A stretch of DNA of 12,500 bases, taken from positions 10,227,449 through 10,239,948 of the forward strand of contig CM022669.1 in assembly GCA_012295275.1 (NCBI GenBank), read 5' to 3'. The notes under the pieces are model-generated. The model was not told the origin of the DNA. It saw nothing but the letters and a program-made list of their open reading frames with translations, and made no database searches. The stretch is from Chrysomallon squamiferum (taxonomy: Eukaryota; Mollusca; Gastropoda; Neomphalida; Peltospiridae). Of this stretch, positions 8,101 to 12,500 are shown piece after piece; the first letter of the stretch is position 1; each line of letters opens with the position of its first letter. A program made the position numbers and the translations under genes.

Positions 8101-9133
8101 TATGGTTTATTGTGAATTTAGATGACAAGACTCAAAACCAATTCATTTAGAAGAAGTTTACCAGTTAATTTTATTATGTCACAGAACCCAACACCATTTA
8201 GACAATCAAAATGAATTAGTTTACAACTTAAATACGATAACAATGTCACTGTTTGATCATAGTATAACGATGTTTGTCATCTCTTTACATAAAATCGTAA
8301 AATACTTAAACACAGACCAGCCAGGACCTGCTTCATCTGGAGTAAACAGATGTCTGCTGTCAAAGGGACAAATACCAGGTCCAGCTTCTACTTCAACTTT
8401 TGACAAACATGACATTTCTTTTCCTACTCTGTCAGAATTTTTGGGATAACAAATAAAATTTAATTTGTGTCCAATGTCTTGTGTGGTTGGAGTGTATACA
8501 AGATCACAAGAAACCTCTGCATCTTGAGCTTCATTACTGTGACCTGTGTTTGATGATGCTTCTGCTTTCTTAGTAGATTTGTCCGGAACGTGTTTCTTAT
8601 CAACTCTTAGCCATTCTAAAAGAAGAATGATTGAGATCTGCAAACTCTAACTCGATTCTTGGGAAAATTGGAAAGCCAGCCATTATACTCGAAGGCAAAG
8701 AGAGTGCCACGACTGTTGGTAAATTAACACCAACTGTCAGAACTTTCCCATCAATGTGAAGTTCGGCACCATCCACCCAAGCTTTGTTATTTGGAATATC
8801 ATCACTTAACGTTTCTCCTTTGACAAGAAGTTGAATGGCAACTTCGCCTACTGGTTGTTTGGCGCTTTTCTTTTTGGAACGTTTGGCAGTGACTTTAAGT
8901 ATATTCTGTTGTAATCGGAGTAAAGCTTTACCCAAAGTTTCTTGTTGCGGCCGTTCCATGTTAAATGTCCTAGAATTAACCCCGTTTCCAAGTTCATAAT
9001 CGACACTTATCTGCATTCTCTCTTCGTCTGGAATACATCTGACGAAAACACACGGCATCCCGGTGGTCAGAGTTTTTAAACTATTGTACATCAACCAAGA
9101 CAGCCGCTTTAGACGTGTAATCTTTGACAACAT
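3349..9133 (-). CDS. PDE12: 2',5'-phosphodiesterase 12 (PDE12), mitochondrial EEP-family nuclease; six exons, one frameshift in exon 1
   Basis: Spliced CDS on the - strand: 9133-8318, 7333-7194, 6852-6690, 6113-5825, 4640-4526 and 3614-3349 (TAA). All junctions are GT-AG and in phase. Skipping one base near 8614 gives 595 residues; human PDE12 has 609. In the family, PDE12 is a Mg2+-dependent mitochondrial enzyme that degrades 2',5'-oligoadenylate and removes poly(A) tails. Residues 1-35 hold no acidic residue and several Lys/Arg, fitting a matrix-targeting presequence. The PDE12-type N-terminal region carries MAGFP (151-155), YTPTTQDIG (213-221) and VEAGPG (248-253). The EEP nuclease domain (about 274-590) carries SYNILAD (277-283), LQEVD with metal-binding Glu329, NTHLY (435-439), GDFNS (Asp480, Asn482) and SDHI (Asp582, His583). 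The ATG at 9133 is the first in frame after two TAA stops upstream. The C-terminus DLKWKDI matches the family end DLKWK. Identity is near certain; the frameshift status is open. Confidence 0.95.
3660..3900. repeat. Diverged tandem duplication, two units of about 121 bp
   Basis: Unit 1 (about 3660-3780) and unit 2 (about 3781-3900) align through TTTTTAA-AGTC, CTAATA, AGATA-AAAT-TAA, AAGA/CAGA and TTGTTTAAA. For example, CTAATA occurs at 3690 and 3811. Substitutions are frequent, so the duplication is old. Confidence 0.65.
4282..4358 (-). mobile_element. Possible decayed LINE/SINE 3' end
   Basis: Read on the - strand, TGTAAATCACCCTTG, a 20-nt spacer, AAAAGGTGATGCATAAATA and a TAAG/TAAA-type tail form a hairpin plus tail. 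This resembles the 'TGTAAAGCGC...GCGCTATATAAATA' 3' ends that I recall from many animal retroelements. No coding body or target-site duplication was identified. Confidence 0.4.
4526..4640 (-). CDS. PDE12: PDE12 exon 5: GDFNS catalytic motif
   Basis: Encodes residues 470-507 plus one base. AVIFCGDFNSSPETGAV carries Asp480 and Asn482 of the active site. Acceptor TTAACAG, donor TCAG|GTTTGT. Confidence 0.94.
4656..4858. repeat. Diverged tandem duplication, two units of about 100-103 bp
   Basis: Unit 1 (about 4656-4755) and unit 2 (about 4756-4858) share TTTTAAAACAA, TTATTTAAATA, TCTA-TA-CATTTTTATC, ATCAAGAAATGAAATTAAAG and CTAAGTAC in the same order. The offset is 100 bp at the left and 103 bp at the right, so small indels followed the duplication. 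It lies in PDE12 intron 4 near the exon 5 acceptor. Confidence 0.85.
5096..5140. repeat. (TG)n microsatellite with interruption
   Basis: TG repeats are interrupted by ATGCATA and lie inside PDE12 intron 4. Confidence 0.95.
5776..5817. repeat. (CATA)n(GA)n microsatellite beside PDE12 exon 4 donor
   Basis: CATA units are followed by about 11 AG units. On the transcribed strand the (TC)n begins about 7 nt after the GT of the donor. Confidence 0.95.
5825..6113 (-). CDS. PDE12: PDE12 exon 4: central nuclease domain with NTHLY
   Basis: Encodes Lys373 (completed) to Met469. Contains LLDQKDVIL, STALQVTVLES, VANTHLYFHPD and NIRLIQ, all in the order expected for PDE12. Donor ATG|GTAATA, phase 0. The + strand ORF opposite is a shadow. 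Confidence 0.94.
6114..6689 (-). other. PDE12 intron 3 (576 bp)
   Basis: A GTGAGC...TACAAG intron of about 85-90% A+T with several homopolymer runs. ORFs through it are low-complexity artefacts. The acceptor ends TCTTCTACAAG. Confidence 0.85.
6690..6852 (-). CDS. PDE12: PDE12 exon 3: LQEVD metal-binding motif
   Basis: Encodes residues 320-372 plus split codons. ADIICLQEVD carries the catalytic Glu329, and EGSATFYRRSKF matches the family EGxATFYR segment. The donor is AA|GTGAGC. The + strand ORF over this exon is an antisense shadow. Confidence 0.94.
6853..7193 (-). other. PDE12 intron 2 (341 bp)
   Basis: A GTAAGT...TTTTCAG intron, AT-rich. Nothing else was seen in it. Confidence 0.88.
7194..7333 (-). 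CDS. PDE12: PDE12 exon 2: start of the nuclease domain
   Basis: Encodes residues 273-318 plus split codons. It contains SYNILADLYA and YCPPYALAIDYR, both hallmark PDE12/EEP segments. The donor is G|GTAAGT and the acceptor is TTCAAG. Confidence 0.93.
7451..7470. repeat. (GT)10 microsatellite
   Basis: Perfect dinucleotide repeat within PDE12 intron 1. Confidence 0.95.
7762..7807. repeat. AT-only inverted repeat
   Basis: ATTTTAATTTT (7770-7780) and AAAATTAAAAT (7790-7800) are perfect complements around a short A-rich loop. Flanking A and T runs extend the stem imperfectly. It may only reflect low complexity. Confidence 0.6.
8318..9133 (-). CDS. PDE12: PDE12 exon 1: presequence and N-terminal domain, with frameshift
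   Basis: Codons 1-173 (9133-8615) read in one frame and codons 174-271 (8613-8318) in another, with one surplus base near 8614. Conserved PDE12 residues lie on both sides: MAGFP...ELEFAD before, then a Trp, YTPTTQDIG and FDSRHLFTP after. Staying in the first frame reaches TGA at 8602-8600, four codons past the aga (Arg173) codon. A Lys/Arg-rich patch (KRSKKKSAK) sits at about 84-92. The exon ends with TG before a GTCTGT donor. This choice makes the linker to the nuclease domain exactly as long as in the human protein. Confidence 0.9.
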
Positions 9134-9230
9134 TGACTCGATAAAGTGCAATACACAGCAAAGCGGAAATTATTAAAATAATGTGTTTTCTCTCCGAAAG
9201 AACTCTACACTTTCAGGAGTTATTTCCCTT
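9134..9230 (-). promoter_or_regulatory. PDE12 5' leader / proximal promoter region
   Basis: Sequence immediately upstream of the PDE12 ATG. Two consecutive in-frame TAA codons near 9168 close the reading frame. No TATA box was seen. It includes a small hairpin (CTCCGAAAG at 9192-9200 with CTTTCAGGAG at 9210-9219) and, on the - strand, AAGGGAAATAACTC (9217-9230). The transcription start is not determinable. Confidence 0.4.
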
Positions 9231-9341
9231 AATAAATTCATTATATTTTCTTATTTTTCATTTCTGAGAAAGTTTGATTGTTTGTTCATTCTTTGTTGTT
9301 ATTTATTTATTTTGTTAGTTAGTTGTTACGGTTATATATTA

Positions 9342-9342
<1 letters not shown>

Positions 9343-9390
<48 letters not shown>
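9343..9390. repeat. (AGT)16 microsatellite
   Basis: Perfect trinucleotide repeat. Confidence 0.97.
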
Positions 9391-9392
<2 letters not shown>

Positions 9393-9539
9393 CAGTAATA
9401 AATACAACATATAATACATTCTTAAGCATTATACTAACAGATACAAATACAAATGAAACCAAAGCCTAGGAAACGTTATAAGTGTTATTTATTATAATTG
9501 GTTTTAAATAATAACTTTAAATGTACAGTAATATGCAGC

Positions 9540-9660
9540 AGTAGCCGTATTAACGCATGGCTATGCTTTTCAGTTTCGTGGGTACTCCACTAATAAAGGA
9601 GCCACGTGCTAATCTATGCATATTGTGACGTGCTGTCAATAAATAAATAAATAAATAAAT
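9540..9660 (+). mobile_element. Possible SINE/LINE 3' fragment with (AAAT)n tail
   Basis: A stretch of higher-complexity, more GC-rich sequence containing CCACGTGC...GTGACGTGC, ending in CTGTCAATAAATAAATAAAT. A unique body followed by a tetranucleotide tail is typical of retroposed elements. No clear A/B box or target-site duplication was found. Confidence 0.4.
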
Positions 9661-10028
9661 GCTATACTATACTAAATTATAAACATTTGTTACTGGAAAA
9701 TGCATATTTAGCATTTGTTTTACTAAAGATAATGAAAACTATTTTTTTATGATAACAAGTGGACATTGTGTAGCTAGGGTCCCCAGTGCACTGCTGTCCC
9801 TCGGGCCTGTGATACTGTTAAGATGTCCGTGGTAGTAGCAGCTGTTATAATACTAGAAACAGCAGCAGTAATAGTAGAAAAAGATATTAAATGTTAAATA
9901 ATTATGTTAACAAAACAAAACCTGGTAAAGAGAGATAACTCAATGAGTTTTCTCTCATTCAATTACGTTCCGTATGAGAAATAAACCGTTTGTAGTTTCA
10001 CTGAATGGCTTTTAACATCTGTGAGTTA

Positions 10029-10096
10029 AATTATCTCGTATAACTACGAATTTAATCATATCTTTTTTATTTCTTTTTAAAGTGTATATTAATTAA
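10029..10096. repeat. Diverged direct repeat A, copy 1
   Basis: AATTATCTCGTATAACTACG, AATTTAATCAT, a T-rich tract and TTTTTAAAGTGTATATTAA match the copy at 11601-11672 in the same order, at roughly 75% by eye. Confidence 0.6.
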
Positions 10097-10169
10097 ACAT
10101 ATAACAGCATATAAGTATGATATTCACAGCAGAACCATACAAACATTCATATAAGATTTGCTGTTTAAC

Positions 10170-10177
10170 TGACGTCA
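10170..10177. promoter_or_regulatory. Perfect CRE palindrome TGACGTCA (1)
   Basis: Full 8-bp CREB/ATF-type site overlapping the start of repeat B copy 1. The site is exact; function is not shown. Confidence 0.4.
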
Positions 10178-10234
10178 AGTCAAATGTTTGTATATACGGT
10201 AAGAAAGTTTGTTGATTTCTAAATATATATATTA
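10174..10234. repeat. Diverged direct repeat B, copy 1
   Basis: GTCAAGTCA, TTGTA, CGGTAAGAAAGTTTGTTGAT and TTCTAA recur at 10904-10964 with the same spacing. About 80% of positions agree by eye, without gaps until the AT tract. Confidence 0.75.

Positions 10235-10236
<2 letters not shown>

Positions 10237-10279
<43 letters not shown>
10237..10279. repeat. (TG)21 microsatellite
   Basis: Perfect dinucleotide repeat. Its antisense translation gives a His-Thr run that is not a gene. Confidence 0.97.
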
Positions 10280-10283
<4 letters not shown>

Positions 10284-10515
10284 CATCCAAATATCGATTA
10301 TACTTAAATATATATATTGTACTCTATTTTTTCAGTTCGCCTTACTAATTAATACATATTAGACACTAAAAACTGTTGATTATATAACCACGATAAGCAT
10401 GCGTGAATGTTCAGTACAAGTAAATACGATTAAAATGGTTAATTTTATGCCTCCATTTTTCCAAAAATATATTTTTATTATTTTTATTTTTGACTGTGAA
10501 AAGAAAAAACAACGA

Positions 10516-10604
10516 ATGTAGTAGTAGTAAAAGTAGTAGTAGTAGTATCCATGATGGTAGTAGTAGTAGTAGCAGCAGCAATAGTAGTAGTAACAGTAGT
10601 AGCA
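10516..10604. repeat. Imperfect (AGT)n tract with AGC interruptions
   Basis: Blocks of AGT, AGC and AAT units. The antisense poly-Leu ORF at 10411-10623 comes from this. Confidence 0.93.
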
Positions 10605-10835
10605 TAATAGTGTAATTTTCCATCCATACTGATTTACATTACTCTTGTCTTGAAACTGTAATTTATGGTTTTCAGTCCCTACTTAGCGGAAAAAAAAAAA
10701 AAAAAAAGTCGAGTAATGAGTAGTATTTATATTAATTCATCTCATTCGAAATTTTTATAATAACAACAACAATTACAGAAAAACAACAAAAACATATTAA
10801 TATAACAACAACAGAGAGCAAAGGTCACAATATTA

Positions 10836-10843
10836 TGACGTCA
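10836..10843. promoter_or_regulatory. Perfect CRE palindrome TGACGTCA (2)
   Basis: A second exact site, with a TGACGT half-site shortly after it at 10853-10858 and repeat B copy 2 about 60 bp downstream. Confidence 0.4.
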
Positions 10844-10903
10844 TCAATAGATTGACGTTTATTAGACGCTAGCGTTATATTAAGATTTTGTTATATACGA
10901 GGA

Positions 10904-10964
10904 GTCAAGTCATTTGCTTGTACTTAAGGTAAGATGGTTTGTTAATTTCTAAGTACATTATTAT
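10904..10964. repeat. Diverged direct repeat B, copy 2
   Basis: GTCAAGTCA, TTGTA, AGGTAAGATGGTTTGTTAAT and TTCTAA, parallel to the copy 730 bp to the left. Confidence 0.75.
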
Positions 10965-11063
10965 ATACATACATATGAAGATAAAAATTATGTTGCTAGT
11001 TTGATACTCGTTAAAAGACAATAAATTATCAAACTAAAACAGCCTATAACCCTTTAAATTCAT

Positions 11064-11065
<2 letters not shown>

Positions 11066-11091
<26 letters not shown>
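11066..11091. repeat. (AT)n microsatellite
   Basis: Perfect AT repeat. Confidence 0.95.
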
Positions 11092-11094
<3 letters not shown>

Positions 11095-11406
11095 AAACAC
11101 CTAGAAATATTTACACGATTTTGAAGTTATGAACACTACTTATAACTTATTTCCAAAAATTAACATCAGTTCTAAGTATCTATTGCATATCTACCTCTAT
11201 CTTGCAATCAGGGTAGATTTATACACTTGAGCTACCTTTTAGGACTACTAAACCTGTGTGTTCATTTATAATTTTATTCTGTAAATAGAAATTGTTGAGA
11301 CCTCTGCAAATGTTCCATAGTTCAGTGCTCCGCTGAGTCTAAATATTCAGTCGTGAAACTTTTTAGTATCTGCAGACTGATGAACTGTAATTTATTAATA
11401 CGCTTT

Positions 11407-11414
11407 TGACGTCA
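11407..11414. promoter_or_regulatory. Perfect CRE palindrome TGACGTCA (3)
   Basis: A third exact site, in a locally more GC-rich stretch with CCACGTCTCCGAACGTC next to it. Confidence 0.4.
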
Positions 11415-11600
11415 GTCCACGTCTCCGAACGTCTTTTAGTCGTTAACAGGGAAGTTGTGAAAATGTCAAATGTCATTTTGTGTTAAAGTCTGAGGCCAGC
11501 ATGCGTCATTTTGTCAACATTCAACCCGAAAGTTTTACATTTGGTGAATGAATTTTTATTTTTTTTTTTTTTTTTTTCTACTTTAATAATAGTTTGTTTT

Positions 11601-11672
11601 CAATTATTTGATATAACTGCAGATTTAATCATTCATATCATTTTTTTTTTTTTTAAAGTATATATTATTTAA
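11601..11672. repeat. Diverged direct repeat A, copy 2
   Basis: AATTATTTGATATAACTGCA, GATTTAATCAT, a T run and TTTTTAAAGTATATATTA parallel copy 1 at 10029-10096. Confidence 0.6.
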
Positions 11673-11745
11673 TAGTTTGATTCCATGCACAACTCTTTTC
11701 TTCTTTTTTTTAATTTAGTCTGACATCAGCTGTAAATCTGACACA

Positions 11746-11790
11746 TATACACACATACACACACACCCACACACACACACAACACAAACA
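11746..11790. repeat. Imperfect (CA)n tract
   Basis: CA repeats with CCA, CATA and AACA interruptions, ending before CGCGCGC. Confidence 0.9.
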
Positions 11791-11907
11791 CGCGCGCTTA
11801 AACACACAAGCACACATTCCATGTTTTAACATCAAGTTTGCATCACCAATTTAGTAAAAAGACTTTTGAGACCTAATCTAATTGTTTGAAACTTTATCAT
11901 CTTTTAT

Positions 11908-11925
11908 ATTATTATTATTTTTTTT

Positions 11926-11960
<35 letters not shown>

Positions 11961-11982
11961 ATATTAGTATTATTATTATTTA
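11908..11982. repeat. T-run flanked by (ATT)n
   Basis: About 19 T residues between ATT repeats. Confidence 0.93.
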
Positions 11983-12287
11983 TTGATGTTCATGGATATT
12001 GTACTTCTTTTAATATTAAGATCTTTTGAAATTATTACATTTACTAGTTAATACAAAATTATTAGTAACATTCATTCATGATGCTCAATTAATTTAGGCG
12101 AATTTAAACTTAATTAGTAATGTTTTGATCTTAATCCTTGATTTTATGCCAATTTTTCTCTCGATTCCCTTTAAAATGAGAAGCATTATATTATCTTTAA
12201 TCAGATATTCATCATTATAATTTACTGGTTATACCACGAACTAAAATGTGTTTATTAATGGAAATAGCTCTCTATAATTATTTTTAT

Positions 12288-12332
12288 TATTATCATTATT
12301 ATTATTGTTGTTGTTGTTGTTGTTGTTGTTGT
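12288..12332. repeat. (ATT)n(GTT)n microsatellite
   Basis: ATT units pass into about nine GTT units. Confidence 0.93.
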
Positions 12333-12500
12333 CTGAATGTTTTACGAAACTCAGTTCTATATAACCTAGGTACGGTTAAGGGAAAAAAACACTCTCTCGG
12401 AATTTAAACACAGTGAAAATAAAATGTTCGACGGACTCCTACTTGAATCAGCTTCTATGTATGTTAGTAACTTTATATCTGATTAATAAACTGTGACGCT

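Larger units (their letters stand above)
7334..8317 (-). other. PDE12 intron 1 (984 bp)
   Basis: GTCTGT...TTCAAG intron. The donor is weak (CTG|GTCTGT), but it is the only nearby GT giving phase 2. The intron contains an AT hairpin (7762-7807), GTT- and ATT-type short repeats (about 7914-8003) and a (GT)10 tract at 7451-7470. The ORF reading through 7301-7486 is a repeat artefact. Confidence 0.75.
9231..12500. other. Upstream region of PDE12 with repeats, no recognisable gene
   Basis: About 3.3 kb of AT-rich DNA. The ORFs at 10089-10286 and 10411-10623 are translations of TG and AGT repeats. The content that can be named is microsatellites, homopolymer runs, a possible retroelement tail, two pairs of diverged direct repeats and three TGACGTCA palindromes. 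No tRNA or other structured RNA was recognised. Confidence 0.7.

Noticed and set aside
8314-8329. Alternative exon 1 donor G|GTCCTG
   Set aside because: It leaves phase 1, which does not fit the phase 2 entry into exon 2 and would meet a stop at once.
8615-8650. A 36-nt intron (GTTAGAG...TTTTAG) to explain the frame change in PDE12 exon 1
   Set aside because: Its length is a multiple of three, so it would not fix the frame. It would also remove conserved residues, and it is shorter than usual animal introns.
9133-9151. A PDE12 start upstream of 9133
   Set aside because: The open frame there begins with TTG and has no ATG before in-frame TAA codons. The ATG at 9133 gives a suitable basic presequence.
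9540-9830. tRNA or snRNA gene
   Set aside because: No cloverleaf, no clear A/B box and no match to conserved snRNA cores could be found by eye.
10411-10623. - strand poly-Leu ORF
   Set aside because: It is a translation of the AGT repeat.

Overview
The window looks like nuclear DNA of an invertebrate animal. It is strongly AT-rich, full of simple repeats, and its two recognisable genes are broken up by GT-AG introns. A lophotrochozoan, most likely a mollusc and perhaps a gastropod, fits best. The support is weak: the general composition, a Spätzle-like ligand with a shortened cystine knot, and a short GGGAAATAACTC-type motif that I recall as common in molluscan non-coding DNA. No bacterial or viral gene, CRISPR array, rRNA or tRNA was seen.

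Positions 1-1239 (+ strand) hold the last three coding exons of a secreted cystine-knot protein. The Cys/Pro/aromatic spacing matches the Spätzle family (Toll-receptor ligands). The 5' part of the gene lies outside the window. The stop codon is followed after about 30 bp by a long TTC tract, then by an AT-rich stretch to about 2700 that probably includes the 3' UTR.

Positions 3349-9133 (- strand) hold a complete six-exon gene for the 2',5'-phosphodiesterase PDE12. This is a mitochondrial member of the exonuclease/endonuclease/phosphatase (EEP) family. All catalytic motifs are present and all six exons join in phase to about 595 residues. The one defect is a single-base frameshift inside exon 1 near 8614, which could be an assembly error, an allele, a programmed shift or a disabling mutation. 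The introns contain microsatellites, two old tandem duplications (periods about 103 and 121 bp) and a decayed retroelement tail.

The two genes converge. Between their likely poly(A) signals (2690 on +, 3250 on -) lies an AT-rich gap with one striking G-run (2992-3007) that could fold as a G-quadruplex.

Positions 9134-12500 lie upstream of PDE12 and contain no recognisable gene. They hold many microsatellites, a possible SINE/LINE tail, two pairs of diverged direct repeats, and three perfect TGACGTCA palindromes within 1.25 kb. At the right edge a TATA-like box, an ATG and a GTATGT donor might be the first exon of another + strand gene, but this is speculative.

Functionally, one gene would make an extracellular ligand and the other a mitochondrial nuclease. 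Both families have innate-immunity links in other animals, but nothing here shows that they work together.
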